Assembly (NCBI RefSeq): GCF_020866905.1
Contig: NZ_JAIVCC010000005.1
Span: 546,088 to 610,087, forward strand
Source: Salinimicrobium sediminilitoris
Lineage (GTDB): Bacteria; Bacteroidota; Bacteroidia; Flavobacteriales; Flavobacteriaceae
Direction of reading: 5' to 3'
DNA length: 64,000 bases
Below are positions 51,192 to 60,546 of this stretch, piece by piece. How positions within the stretch are numbered: the stretch's first letter is position 1; every line of letters begins with the position of its first letter. A model generated the notes under the pieces. It had not been told where the DNA came from and did not search any database. It saw only the letters and a program-made list of their open reading frames with translations. Both the position numbers and the translations under genes were made by a program.

Positions 51192-53984
51192 ATGGACAAA
51201 TATTCATTTTTAAATGCCGCACATACAGCCTATTTCGCTGAACTCTATGATCAATATCTACAATATCCCGACAGTGTAGAACCTAGCTGGAGAGCTTTTT
51301 TCCAGGGATTTGATTTTGGTCTGGAGTCTTCTGGAAATGGCCAAACCTTTGTTGAACATCCCGAAAACGGGGAGCCGATAGAAATGAGTGATTCGGTTCT
51401 TAAGGAGTTTCGGGTGGTGAAGTTGATCGATGGATACCGTACCCGTGGCCATCTCTTCACAAAAACCAATCCCGTAAGGGAACGCAGAAAATACAGTCCC
51501 ACTCTTGATATCCAGAATTTTGATCTTGATGAAGGGGATCTGGAAACGGTTTTTAATGCAGGGGAAATTCTAGGGATAGGACCATCCACTTTAAGGCAGA
51601 TCATTAAACACCTTGAAAAGGTTTATTGTGATTCCATAGGGATAGAGTACATGTATATTCGAAAGCCTGAACAGGTAAAGTGGATTCAGGATAGGTTGAA
51701 TATCAATGAGAATCAGCCTTCGTTCACCAAGGAGCAGAAAAAACATATTTTAAAGAAGTTAAATGAAGCAGTTTCTTTCGAGAACTTTCTTCATACTAAA
51801 TATGTAGGTCAAAAACGTTTTTCTCTGGAAGGAGGAGAAAGTTTAATCCCTGCACTCGATGCTATTATCGAAAAGGCTGCCGATCTTGGCGTGAAAGATT
51901 TCGTTATGGGAATGGCCCATAGGGGACGTCTTAGTACCCTTACCAATATTTTTGGGAAGAGTGCAAAGGATATCTTTACGGAATTTGACGGAAAAGATTA
52001 CGAGCAGGACATTTTTGACGGGGATGTGAAATATCACCTGGGATGGACTTCCTGCCGAACAACCGACAGCGGGAAGGAGATCAACATAAATATTGCTCCC
52101 AATCCTTCTCACCTGGAGACCGTAGGAGCCGTAGTGCAGGGGATCACCCGTGGAAAACAGGACCGCCATTACCAGAAAAAAACAGATGCTGTTCTACCTA
52201 TTATTGTACATGGTGATGCTGCAATAGCAGGCCAGGGGATTGTTTATGAAATAGTTCAAATGGCACAGCTGGAGGGATACGCCACCGGCGGTACCATACA
52301 TATAGTGGTAAACAACCAGGTAGGTTTTACCACCAATTATCTTGACGGTCGTTCCTCGACCTATTGTACAGATGTTGCAAAAGTGACATTGTCTCCTGTG
52401 CTTCATGTGAATGCAGATGACGCCGAGGCGGTTGTACATGCTATCCTATTTGCCCTTGACTGGCGAATGACCTTTGGAAGGGATGTTTTTATTGACCTTT
52501 TAGGGTATCGAAAGTATGGGCACAACGAAGGGGATGAGCCAAGATTTACTCAGCCTAAACTTTATAAGGCTATTGCCAGTCATCAGAATCCGCGGGATAT
52601 TTATTCAGAAAAGCTTAAGGCGCAGGGGGTCATTGATGATACCTATGTTCAAAAGCTGGAGGAAGAATATAAGGCAAAACTTGAAGAGAACCTGGAAGAT
52701 TCCCGAAAAGAGGAAAAGACAAGGGTTACTCCATTTATGCAGGACGAATGGGAAGGATTTGAACATGTAGATGAATCCCGTATGATGGAAGAGGTTGACA
52801 CAACCGTGGATATGGAAGTGCTTACCGAAGTTGCCAATGCAGTTTCCCAATTGCCTGCCGACAAAAAATTCCTTAGAAAAATAAAGAAACTGGTGGAGCT
52901 ACGTCACACCATGTTCTTTGAAAACAACAGTCTTGACTGGAGTATGGCCGAATTACTTGCGTATGGCACGCTCATTAAAGAAGGATATTATGTGAGGATG
53001 AGCGGACAGGATGTGGAACGGGGAACTTTTTCTCACCGCCATGCCGTAGTTAAGGTAGAGGACAGTGAGGAGGAAATCATACTTCTCAATCAAATTAAAG
53101 GGGCGACTTGTGATACCAAGGAAGGTTCTTCCTGTGATTTAAAAATATATAACTCTCTGTTATCTGAATATGGAGTAGTAGGCTTCGATTACGGGTACGC
53201 AATGGCGAGCCCTAATTGCTTAACCATTTGGGAGGCGCAGTTTGGAGACTTCAGCAATGGAGCGCAGATCATGATCGACCAATACATTTCTGCTGCCGAA
53301 GATAAATGGAAACTACAAAATGGACTGGTTATGTTCTTGCCACATGGATATGAAGGCCAGGGAGCAGAACATTCTTCAGGAAGAATGGAAAGATACCTGC
53401 AGTTATGCGCTAAGGACAACATGTTTGTTGCCGATGTGACTACTCCAGCCAATATGTTCCACCTGCTTAGAAGGCAGATGAAGGTGAATTATAGAAAACC
53501 TTTAATTATTTTCACTCCAAAAAGTCTGCTAAGGCATTCGAAAGTGGTTTCGACAAAAGAAGAGTTTGCTAATGGTACTTTTCAGCCACTTTTAGATGAT
53601 ACGGCGGCCGATGTAAATAAGGTAAAATCTCTTGTATTCTGTACCGGGAAATTTTATTATGACCTGCTGGAGCGCAGGGAAGAATCTGGACGTGATGATG
53701 TCGCGTTGGTGAGACTGGAACAACTATTCCCATTGCCAACAGATCAAATTAAGAAGGTTATTGAGAAATATAAGAATGCCGATGATGTGGTGTGGGCACA
53801 GGAAGAACCTAGAAATATGGGGCCTTATGGACATTTACTATTGCATCTTGAGGAGGCAAAAAGCTTCAGAGTTTGTAGTAGAAAGTTTTATGGCTCACCT
53901 GCAGCAGGTAGTTCTGTGAGATTCAAGAAACGTCACGAAAAAGTTATCGAATCTGTATTTGATAAAACCGTTGAGGTAGTTTAA
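51192..53984 (+). CDS. sucA: 2-oxoglutarate dehydrogenase E1 component
   Basis: A 930-residue thiamine-diphosphate enzyme of the TCA cycle. Landmarks: the E1 N-terminal FLNAAHTAYFAELYDQYLQY, the active-site GMAHRGRLSTLTNIFGKS, the TPP/Mg site DLLGYRKYGHNEGDEPRFTQ, and the C-terminal LLRRQMKVNYRKPLIIFTPK. Length matches the bacterial E1o. It decarboxylates 2-oxoglutarate and passes the succinyl group to the E2 encoded 57 bases downstream. Confidence 0.96.
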   Translation: MDKYSFLNAAHTAYFAELYDQYLQYPDSVEPSWRAFFQGFDFGLESSGNGQTFVEHPENGEPIEMSDSVLKEFRVVKLIDGYRTRGHLFTKTNPVRERRKYSPTLDIQNFDLDEGDLETVFNAGEILGIGPSTLRQIIKHLEKVYCDSIGIEYMYIRKPEQVKWIQDRLNINENQPSFTKEQKKHILKKLNEAVSFENFLHTKYVGQKRFSLEGGESLIPALDAIIEKAADLGVKDFVMGMAHRGRLSTLTNIFGKSAKDIFTEFDGKDYEQDIFDGDVKYHLGWTSCRTTDSGKEININIAPNPSHLETVGAVVQGITRGKQDRHYQKKTDAVLPIIVHGDAAIAGQGIVYEIVQMAQLEGYATGGTIHIVVNNQVGFTTNYLDGRSSTYCTDVAKVTLSPVLHVNADDAEAVVHAILFALDWRMTFGRDVFIDLLGYRKYGHNEGDEPRFTQPKLYKAIASHQNPRDIYSEKLKAQGVIDDTYVQKLEEEYKAKLEENLEDSRKEEKTRVTPFMQDEWEGFEHVDESRMMEEVDTTVDMEVLTEVANAVSQLPADKKFLRKIKKLVELRHTMFFENNSLDWSMAELLAYGTLIKEGYYVRMSGQDVERGTFSHRHAVVKVEDSEEEIILLNQIKGATCDTKEGSSCDLKIYNSLLSEYGVVGFDYGYAMASPNCLTIWEAQFGDFSNGAQIMIDQYISAAEDKWKLQNGLVMFLPHGYEGQGAEHSSGRMERYLQLCAKDNMFVADVTTPANMFHLLRRQMKVNYRKPLIIFTPKSLLRHSKVVSTKEEFANGTFQPLLDDTAADVNKVKSLVFCTGKFYYDLLERREESGRDDVALVRLEQLFPLPTDQIKKVIEKYKNADDVVWAQEEPRNMGPYGHLLLHLEEAKSFRVCSRKFYGSPAAGSSVRFKKRHEKVIESVFDKTVEVV

Positions 53985-54041
53985 TTATTATTAATTTTCA
54001 GCCGGTATTAATTTCGGCATTAAAATAAAAAAGAAGAAATC

Positions 54042-55319
54042 ATGGCTTTAGAAATGAAAGTCCCTTCTCCGGGAGAATCGATCACCGAAGTAGAAATCGC
54101 CCAGTGGCTGGTTGAAGACGGAGATTATGTAGAAAAAGATCAGGCAATTGCCGAAATTGATAGTGATAAGGCTACCCTTGAGCTTCCGGCAGAGGCCAGT
54201 GGTATTATTACCTTAAAAGCAGAAGAGGGAGATGCCGTAGCTGTTGGTCAGGTAGTTTGTTTGATCGATACAGATGCTCCAAAGCCCGGAGGTGGAGATA
54301 GTGATTCAAAGGAAGTAGCGAAAGAGGAAAAAGAGGCCTCGTCGGCTAAAGAAGAGGAATTGGAATCTTCTGAAAAAGACAACAAAAAAGCTGAAGCCAA
54401 AACAGAGGCTCAAAACAAGCCGTCCCAGGAAAAGGAAACTTATGCAACGGGAAGTCCTTCTCCTGCAGCCAAAAAGATTCTTGATGAAAAAGGGATGGAT
54501 GCAAATTCTGTAAAAGGAACCGGCCGTGACGGCAGGATCACTAAGGAAGATGCTAACAACGCAAAACCGTCTATGGGTACTCCAGGACAGGGTAAGCGTG
54601 GAGAGGAGCGTAAAAAAATGTCTATGCTGCGCCGTCGCGTTGCAGAGCGCCTGGTAGAAGTTAAGAATGAGACAGCTATGCTTACTACCTTTAATGAGGT
54701 AGACATGTCTGCCATCTTCTCTCTTCGAAAGCAATATAAAGAGGAGTTTAAAGATAAACACGGTGTTAGCCTTGGGTTTATGTCTTTCTTTACCCTTGCA
54801 GTAGTAAGAGCGCTGGACCTATATCCCGGAGTGAACTCCATGATCGACGGAGATTACCAGGTGAAGTATGACTATAAAGATATTAGTATTGCAGTATCGG
54901 GTCCAAAAGGATTGATGGTTCCGGTAATGAGAAATGTAGAGAACATGAGCTTCCGTGGGGTGGAAGCAGAGATCAAACGTCTTGCAATCAAGGTGCGCGA
55001 CGGGCAGATCACTGTAGATGAAATGACCGGAGGTACATTTACCATTACCAATGGTGGAGTATTTGGTTCTATGCTCTCAACACCTATTCTAAATCCTCCT
55101 CAAAGCGGAATTCTTGGAATGCATAATATTGTGGACAGGCCTGTGGCTATTGATGGTCATGTGGAAATTCGTCCTATTATGTATGTAGCACTTTCTTATG
55201 ATCACAGGATTATTGACGGAAAAGAATCTGTAGGATTTTTGGTGGCCATAAAAGAGGCCCTGGAAAATCCGGAAGAACTTCTTATGGATAATGATGTGAA
55301 GAGAGCTCTGGAATTATAG
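54042..55319 (+). CDS. sucB: Dihydrolipoyllysine-residue succinyltransferase (E2 of oxoglutarate dehydrogenase)
   Basis: A 425-residue E2 with one lipoyl domain (about 1-77; lipoylated Lys in [13 protein letters not shown]), an Ala/Glu/Lys-rich linker (about 85-140), a peripheral-subunit-binding domain ([20 protein letters not shown]) and the acyltransferase domain with [16 protein letters not shown]. It forms the cubic core of the complex; E3 is not in this window. It ends in a strong terminator. Confidence 0.96.
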   Translation: MALEMKVPSPGESITEVEIAQWLVEDGDYVEKDQAIAEIDSDKATLELPAEASGIITLKAEEGDAVAVGQVVCLIDTDAPKPGGGDSDSKEVAKEEKEASSAKEEELESSEKDNKKAEAKTEAQNKPSQEKETYATGSPSPAAKKILDEKGMDANSVKGTGRDGRITKEDANNAKPSMGTPGQGKRGEERKKMSMLRRRVAERLVEVKNETAMLTTFNEVDMSAIFSLRKQYKEEFKDKHGVSLGFMSFFTLAVVRALDLYPGVNSMIDGDYQVKYDYKDISIAVSGPKGLMVPVMRNVENMSFRGVEAEIKRLAIKVRDGQITVDEMTGGTFTITNGGVFGSMLSTPILNPPQSGILGMHNIVDRPVAIDGHVEIRPIMYVALSYDHRIIDGKESVGFLVAIKEALENPEELLMDNDVKRALEL

Positions 55320-55339
55320 AGTTCGAAAAATGATAAAAA

Positions 55340-55379
55340 GAAAGGCCGTAATTTTTCGAAAATTACGGCCTTTCTTTTT
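55340..55379 (+). terminator. Intrinsic terminator of the sucAB operon
   Basis: GAAAGGCCGTAATTTT-TCG-AAAATTACGGCCTTTC, a perfect 16-bp stem with a 3-base loop (55340-55374), followed by TTTTT. Confidence 0.93.
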
Positions 55380-55382
55380 GTA

Positions 55383-55487
55383 CTAGTACGTAAGTAGAAT
55401 GTAGAGATTGAGTACCAGTACAAATATAATTAACAGTGCCAGTAACGCCGGAAACACCGGCAGGTGTTTTAGGTTAAAAAAATTCAT
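55383..55487 (-). CDS. Small hydrophobic peptide (34 residues)
   Basis: ATG at 55487 to TAG at 55385-55383, reading MNFFNLKHLPVFPALLAL and then LIIFVLVLNLYILLTY: a short start and one hydrophobic helix. It lies immediately beyond the sucB terminator. Coding is supported by the clean start and single membrane span only; a by-product of AT-rich DNA cannot be excluded. Confidence 0.45.
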   Translation of the reverse strand: MNFFNLKHLPVFPALLALLIIFVLVLNLYILLTY

Positions 55488-55568
55488 AGCGGTAGATTTT
55501 TTGGTTAACCTCAAGGTACTCAAAGATATACCGCTGTAAAATGGGTGGAAACCCCCATTTTTTAAAGA

Positions 55569-56006
55569 TTATTTCAGGTAAAGGTTCATAGATTTGTAAT
55601 CAATAATGGCTTTGCCTTTCTTGAGTATGTCGGCGCCAATAATTCCCTGCACCTTTTCGGCTTTATGTTTTACCAGAGCCTCATTAACATGCTTAAGGTC
55701 GAAAAGTATGAGATCCACTTTTTTTGTTTTCCAGCCTTTGATCTCAATAAGGTTCTTCATTGCAATTTGGGTCAACATGTTAGTTGCCCCGGCACCTGCC
55801 GCTTTTACATCACTATCTTCTGCGAGTAACTCGAAATATGAAATAGCTTCCAGCCCAACGCAGGTGCTGGATGCCCCGGTGTCAAGGATGAAATTGCCCT
55901 CAATTTTATTTATTTTCGCTTTTAGTTCCAGATGTTGAGTGGCGGTATAGGTGAGAGGTATTCTTGTGTATCCTTTTTCTTTAAGTAACTTCTTAAGAGA
56001 TGCCAT
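55569..56006 (-). CDS. Retropepsin-like aspartic protease domain protein
   Basis: From ATG 56006 (MASKKL-like start, here MASLKKLL), 145 residues. The motif ILDTGASSTCVG, with catalytic Asp in DTGAS, and the later GIIGADILKKGKAIIDY are those of the retropepsin-like family (clan AA, single-domain homodimers). No signal peptide, so cytoplasmic. A longer frame from 56084 runs across the shared promoter region and is unlikely. Divergent from tatD. Confidence 0.85.
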   Translation of the reverse strand: MASLKKLLKEKGYTRIPLTYTATQHLELKAKINKIEGNFILDTGASSTCVGLEAISYFELLAEDSDVKAAGAGATNMLTQIAMKNLIEIKGWKTKKVDLILFDLKHVNEALVKHKAEKVQGIIGADILKKGKAIIDYKSMNLYLK

Positions 56007-56020
56007 TCTTTTCTTTTTGG

Positions 56021-56052
56021 CAAAGATAGCTGTATAAATTAAATTATTTTTG
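56021..56052. promoter_or_regulatory. Divergent promoter elements between the aspartic protease and tatD
   Basis: Reverse strand: TATCTTTG at 56028-56021, 15 bases before the protease start. Forward strand: TATTTTTG at 56045-56052, five bases before the tatD ATG, which would give a nearly leaderless message. Both match TAnnTTTG. Confidence 0.5.
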
Positions 56053-56057
56053 CATTT

Positions 56058-56825
56058 ATGACAATAACAGATACTCATACCCACCTCTACAGTGAATCTT
56101 TTGAGGAAGATCGCAGGGAGATGATAAATAGAGCATTAGATGCCAATATTACACGTTTTTTTATTCCGGCTATTGATTCAGCCTATATTGAAGATATGTA
56201 TGCTCTGGAAAAAGAATTCCCCGAAAATATTTTTTTAATGGCCGGGCTGCATCCCACTCATGTAAAGGAGAATTTTCGGGAGGAATTAGATATTGTGGAA
56301 AAGCAGCTTAATGAAAAGAAGTTTTATGCAGTGGGAGAGACGGGAGTTGATCTTTACTGGGATAAGTCAACTTTAAAAATTCAGCAGGAAGCTTTCAGGT
56401 ATCAAATACAGCTTGCGAAGAATCATCAATTGCCAATTGTGATTCACTGCCGGGATGCATTTGATGAAGTGTTTGAAGTGCTGGAACAAGAGAAGGGAGA
56501 AGATCTATTTGGAATTTTTCATTGCTTTACCGGGACTCACGAACAGGCTTTAAAGGCACTTTCCTATAATATGAAGCTGGGGATTGGCGGCGTAGTAACC
56601 TTCAAAAATGGTAAAATTGACAGGTTTTTAGATCAGATCCCGCTTAGTGAGATTGTGCTGGAGACCGATGCTCCTTACCTGGCGCCGGTGCCCTACAGGG
56701 GGAAACGCAATGAAAGTCTCTATATCCTTGAAGTGCTTAACAAGGTTGCTGAGGTCTATAACGCCACTCCCGAAGAAATAGCTGCAGTCACAACCCGTAA
56801 CTCACGGGATATTTTTGGGATATAA
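56058..56825 (+). CDS. tatD: TatD-family metal-dependent hydrolase
   Basis: A 255-residue TIM-barrel hydrolase. Metal ligands: TDTHTHLY near the start, GETGVDLYWD, IVIHCRDAFDE, FHCFTGTHEQA and LETDAPYLAPVPYRGKRNE. TatD proteins act as 3'-5' DNA exonucleases/deoxyribonucleases and D-aminoacyl-tRNA-like deacylases. Full length. It is followed 52 bases later by the acyltransferase in the same direction. Confidence 0.92.
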   Translation: MTITDTHTHLYSESFEEDRREMINRALDANITRFFIPAIDSAYIEDMYALEKEFPENIFLMAGLHPTHVKENFREELDIVEKQLNEKKFYAVGETGVDLYWDKSTLKIQQEAFRYQIQLAKNHQLPIVIHCRDAFDEVFEVLEQEKGEDLFGIFHCFTGTHEQALKALSYNMKLGIGGVVTFKNGKIDRFLDQIPLSEIVLETDAPYLAPVPYRGKRNESLYILEVLNKVAEVYNATPEEIAAVTTRNSRDIFGI

Positions 56826-56877
56826 TCAAGACTTGTGCTTATATTTTTGTTTTTTTGCTAACTCTAACGAACAACCA

Positions 56878-58020
56878 GTGACAAATTACGATGATATTCG
56901 GTTTTACGACGATGCAGAAGTGCAGGGTGCTTTAAAGGATTATGTGCGGCATCCTATGATCAAAGGTCTTTTGCAATTCACCTTTCCGAATGTTGCATTT
57001 GAGAAGGTGGAGGAGAAGGTCCTTAGCTGTAATTCTATTAGGGACTTCCAGACCAAAATTATTTATCACACCGTGCAAATGGTGTTGAGCAAGAGCTCTG
57101 AGGGTTTATCTTATTCGGGTTTTGATCAACTGGATAAAAATGAGTCTTACCTGTATATTTCCAATCACAGGGATATAGTTCTCGATACTTCCCTGCTTAA
57201 TTGTGTGCTTTACGAGGCCGATCTTAAGATGACTGCTTCGGCCATTGGGGATAACCTTGTGAAAAAGCCGTTCCTGCTTGCACTTTCCCGACTCAATCGT
57301 AATTTCCTGGTAACACGGGGGGTGAGTCCGCGGGAAATGCTTAAAAGTTCCCAAAAACTTTCAGAATATATAAGAAAACTTCTCCTCGAGGAGAAGCGAT
57401 CGGTTTGGATGGCCCAACGTGAGGGTAGGACCAAAGACGGTAATGATCATACTCAGCAAGGAGTGCTAAAAATGCTGGCGATGGCAAAGGGAGATGACTC
57501 TGTAGCCGAATATTTTGGTAAGCTGAAAGTTGTACCCGTGGCGATTTCCTATGAATTTGATCCTACAGATGTGCTAAAGTTGCCGGAGATCCTGGCCAAA
57601 AGAATGGAGCAGATCTATATAAAGTCGGCAAATGAAGATTTTAAATCTATTCTTAAAGGTGCCCTTGGAAATAAGGGAAGAATACACATTGCTGCCGGAG
57701 AACCTATAAGCACAGAGGCGCTTAAGGAGATCGAGGCGAAAGCCGGATCTGTGAATGAACAGCTGCAAGTCTTAACGGCGAGTATTGATCGTCGCATCCA
57801 TTACAACTATAAGCTTTGGCCTGCCAATTATATCGCTTTTGATTTGCTTAATGGTAGCAGCATGTTTGAAGAATTTTATAACACAAAACAAAAAAGACAG
57901 TTTGAAAGGCGTCTTACCCGTAGAGTTGATTTTAAGAATGCACTTGAGGTGAACAGTTATCTTCTAATGTATGCCAATCCAGTAATTAATCAGAAGAATC
58001 AGCATGAAAACCAGCGCTAA
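56878..58020 (+). CDS. Acyltransferase (PlsC-like glycerolipid acyltransferase)
   Basis: From GTG at 56878, 380 residues; the upstream frame to 56815 overlaps tatD and seems non-native. The acyltransferase box is ISNHRDIVLDTS (HxxxxD), with LNRNFLVTRGVSPREML and SVWMAQREGRTKDGND further on, as in PlsC/LpxL-type phosphate acyltransferases. Its acceptor is probably a lysophosphatidate or a similar lipid; this is inferred. No signal peptide. It overlaps the asparaginase gene by 17 bases, so they are cotranscribed. Confidence 0.88.
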   Translation: MTNYDDIRFYDDAEVQGALKDYVRHPMIKGLLQFTFPNVAFEKVEEKVLSCNSIRDFQTKIIYHTVQMVLSKSSEGLSYSGFDQLDKNESYLYISNHRDIVLDTSLLNCVLYEADLKMTASAIGDNLVKKPFLLALSRLNRNFLVTRGVSPREMLKSSQKLSEYIRKLLLEEKRSVWMAQREGRTKDGNDHTQQGVLKMLAMAKGDDSVAEYFGKLKVVPVAISYEFDPTDVLKLPEILAKRMEQIYIKSANEDFKSILKGALGNKGRIHIAAGEPISTEALKEIEAKAGSVNEQLQVLTASIDRRIHYNYKLWPANYIAFDLLNGSSMFEEFYNTKQKRQFERRLTRRVDFKNALEVNSYLLMYANPVINQKNQHENQR

Positions 58021-59032
58021 TATTCTCCTAATATATACTGGGGGAACCATTGGTATGGTGAAGGATTTTGAGACAGGTGCGCTCAAGGCCTTCAATTTTG
58101 ATGAGCTGTTGCAAAATATCCCTGAATTAAAACTGCTGGAACATCATATTGACACGGTAAGTTTTGAAAGGCCTATAGATTCTTCAAACATGAATCCCGC
58201 CTATTGGGTTCAAATGGCCGAAATTATTGAGGAGAAATATGAAGAGTATGACGGGTTTGTTGTTTTGCATGGGAGTGATACCATGTCTTACAGTGCATCG
58301 GCTCTAAGTTTTATGTTTGAGAACCTTTCAAAACCTGTGATCCTGACCGGTTCCCAGTTGCCTATTGGGGATCTTAGGACAGATGCTAAAGAAAATCTCA
58401 TTACCAGTATTCAAATCGCAGGACTTCAAAAGAACGGAAAGCCGGTAATCACTGAGGTTGGTCTCTATTTTGAATACAAGTTGTACAGGGGGAACCGTAC
58501 TTCAAAAATCAATGCAGAGCATTTTCAGGCTTTTGCTTCACCTAATTATCCTCCTTTAGTAAATTCGGGAGTTCATTTGGCAGTTAACGACGCTTATTTA
58601 TGGAAGCCGAACCAGCGTCGCAGGATGAAACTTCACAAAGGTCTTAATGATGAGATTGCCTTGGTAAAGATTTTTCCGGGGATAAACAGGAGTCTATTGG
58701 AGCATATATTGAGTAAAGAAGGATTAAAGGGAGTGATCCTGGAAACCTATGGTAGCGGGAACGCGCCTACCCTGGAATGGTTTGTTCAATTACTCAAGGA
58801 TACAATTTCCAGGGGTGTGGTTATTGTGAATGTCACCCAGTGCATTGGGGGCAGTGTAGCGATGGGCCAATATGAAACAAGTACACAACTCAAAAAAATT
58901 GGGGTTGTCTCGGGTAAAGACATTACTACAGAGGCAGCTGTGGCTAAAATGATGTATCTCCTGGCGAAGGAACTAAGTCCAAAAGTATTTAGAACAATAT
59001 TCGAAACTTCCTTACGTGGGGAAATGTCATAA
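58004..59032 (+). CDS. ansA: L-asparaginase, type I
   Basis: A 342-residue cytoplasmic asparaginase. Catalytic Thr motifs are IYTGGTIGM near the start and VVLHGSDTMSYSASALSFM further on; the later GVILETYGSGNAP and QCIGGSVAMGQYE are also typical. The absence of a signal peptide fits the cytosolic type I enzyme. It hydrolyses L-asparagine to aspartate and ammonia. Overlap with the acyltransferase gene indicates one operon. Confidence 0.92.
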   Translation: MKTSANILLIYTGGTIGMVKDFETGALKAFNFDELLQNIPELKLLEHHIDTVSFERPIDSSNMNPAYWVQMAEIIEEKYEEYDGFVVLHGSDTMSYSASALSFMFENLSKPVILTGSQLPIGDLRTDAKENLITSIQIAGLQKNGKPVITEVGLYFEYKLYRGNRTSKINAEHFQAFASPNYPPLVNSGVHLAVNDAYLWKPNQRRRMKLHKGLNDEIALVKIFPGINRSLLEHILSKEGLKGVILETYGSGNAPTLEWFVQLLKDTISRGVVIVNVTQCIGGSVAMGQYETSTQLKKIGVVSGKDITTEAAVAKMMYLLAKELSPKVFRTIFETSLRGEMS

Positions 59033-59131
59033 AAATTAAGGGCTGTTACTTGACCAGCTTCTCTTTTTTTTCGTTATTTGGCGAACTGTTCAGAAATAGC
59101 TTGAAAAAAGATTTTGTCAGTATAATATTTT

Positions 59132-59219
59132 AGAGAGGTGGCCGAGTGGTCGAAGGCGCACGCCTGGAAAGTGTGTATACCCCACAAGGGTATCGAGGGT
59201 TCGAATCCCTTCCTCTCTG
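59132..59219 (+). tRNA. tRNA-Ser (GGA anticodon)
   Basis: The acceptor strands AGAGAGG and CCTCTCT pair across a D-arm (GCCGAGTGGTCGAAGGC), an anticodon stem-loop with GGA in CTGGAAA, a long variable arm (TACCCCACAAGGGTA) and GGGTTCGAATCCC. The long variable arm identifies a class II tRNA, and GGA reads Ser codons UCC/UCU. The 3' CCA is not encoded. It is intact, with no adjacent integrase or split att repeat that I can see. Confidence 0.95.
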
Positions 59220-59289
59220 CTAGTTATTTTTATTTGAATAAATATTTATATCTTTAACCCGTTAACTAATTAAATTAAGACAAAAAGTA

Positions 59290-60084
59290 ATGAAAAGATT
59301 ATTTTCAATTTTGGTGATCGCTACAATTATGGTGTTCGGAGCCGTAGATGTAAATGCGACAAATAACGTGAATGCCCTGCCGGCTACCATGGTGAACTTT
59401 GTTCAGGATGAAGATCAGGCAGTTGCTGAAGAAACTGAAGATGTAGGATTTCACCAGGAGCTTAAAAGACGCTTCATCGAAGGTGGACCCGGATTTATGG
59501 GGATCGTACTTCTTTGTTTGATCTTAGGACTGGCGATCGCGATTGAAAGAATTATATATCTTAACCTTGCAACTACCAATACTAAGAAACTTGCGCAGGA
59601 TGTAGAAGACGCATTGAATACAGGTGGTATCGAAGCTGCCAAAGATGTTTGTCGTAACACAAAAGGTCCTGTTGCTTCTATTTATTACCAGGGTCTTGAC
59701 CGCGCCGATGAAGGTACAGAAGCTGCTGAAAAAGCAGTTGTAGCTTATGGAGGTGTTCAAATGGGACTTCTTGAGAAAAACGTATCATGGGTATCTTTGT
59801 TTATCGCTCTGGCTCCGATGCTTGGGTTCATGGGTACTGTAATTGGTATGATCGAGGCTTTCGATAGAATCGAAGCGGCAGGAGATATGCAACCTTCACT
59901 AGTTGCTGGTGGTATTAAGATCGCTCTTCTTACTACAGTATTTGGTTTGATCGTGGCTATTATTCTTCAAATCTTTTACAACTACATTATCGCTAAGATC
60001 GACCGTATCGTTAATGATATGGAAGATGCTTCTATCACTTTGATGGATATCCTTGTAGACTACAAGAACAAAAGAAGAGTATAA
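59290..60084 (+). CDS. exbB: MotA/TolQ/ExbB proton-channel family protein
   Basis: A 264-residue protein with an N-terminal hydrophobic segment (possible signal MKRLFSILVIATIMVFGA), then three membrane helices. The family's channel segment is SWVSLFIALAPMLGFMGTVI with GMIEAFDRIEAAGDMQPSLV. It converts the proton gradient into motion of the ExbD/TonB complex. First gene of a cluster with a small membrane protein and two ExbD genes. Confidence 0.9.
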   Translation: MKRLFSILVIATIMVFGAVDVNATNNVNALPATMVNFVQDEDQAVAEETEDVGFHQELKRRFIEGGPGFMGIVLLCLILGLAIAIERIIYLNLATTNTKKLAQDVEDALNTGGIEAAKDVCRNTKGPVASIYYQGLDRADEGTEAAEKAVVAYGGVQMGLLEKNVSWVSLFIALAPMLGFMGTVIGMIEAFDRIEAAGDMQPSLVAGGIKIALLTTVFGLIVAIILQIFYNYIIAKIDRIVNDMEDASITLMDILVDYKNKRRV

Positions 60085-60101
60085 CATTACCAAACTTAAT
60101 T

Positions 60102-60539
60102 ATGAGCTTACATAAAATATTAAAATATATAGCGCTCGTTATCGGGGTTATTGGACTAATCCTTTGGGGAAGAGTTCTAATGGCCGGTGATGATGCTATA
60201 GAAAACTCGGCAGATGTACAGGCAAGTGTGGTGACTCCATTCCTATATGTGGCATACATTGTGTTTGCAATAATTGTGCTCCTTGTGCTATTCTTTGTGA
60301 TCAAAGGACTGTTTTCGGGAGATATTATGCGAACCCTAATCGCAGTAGGAGCGTTTATTGTGGTTATTGGTATTGCATATTTACTTACAAGTGGTACCGA
60401 GAGACAACTTAATGATGGAACGATGCTTTCAGCAAATGCAGACCATTGGGTAGGAGCAGGTTTAGTAACCTTCTATATCCTTGCCGGTACAGCAATATTG
60501 CTAATGATACTTTCCGGAGTCAGAAAACTTATAAACTAA
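60102..60539 (+). CDS. Membrane protein inserted in the exbB-exbD operon
   Basis: A 145-residue protein with four predicted membrane helices (YIALVIGVIGLILWGRVLMA, FLYVAYIVFAIIVLLVLFFV, FIVVIGIAYLLTS, FYILAGTAILLMIL). It lies 17 bases after exbB and seven before the first exbD, so it is very likely translated from the same message. Family not recognised. A scaffold or regulatory role in the TonB-energising complex is inferred from place only. Confidence 0.8.
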   Translation: MSLHKILKYIALVIGVIGLILWGRVLMAGDDAIENSADVQASVVTPFLYVAYIVFAIIVLLVLFFVIKGLFSGDIMRTLIAVGAFIVVIGIAYLLTSGTERQLNDGTMLSANADHWVGAGLVTFYILAGTAILLMILSGVRKLIN

Positions 60540-60546
60540 ATTAGCT

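Noticed and set aside
54306-54841. Long reverse-strand ORFs (133 and 151 residues) over sucB
   Set aside because: They are antisense shadows of the Glu/Lys/Ala-rich linker and catalytic domain; the forward gene is certain.
59132-59219. tRNA-Ser as an integration site
   Set aside because: The tRNA is intact and the flanks hold housekeeping genes; there is no integrase and no repeated 3' tRNA end nearby.
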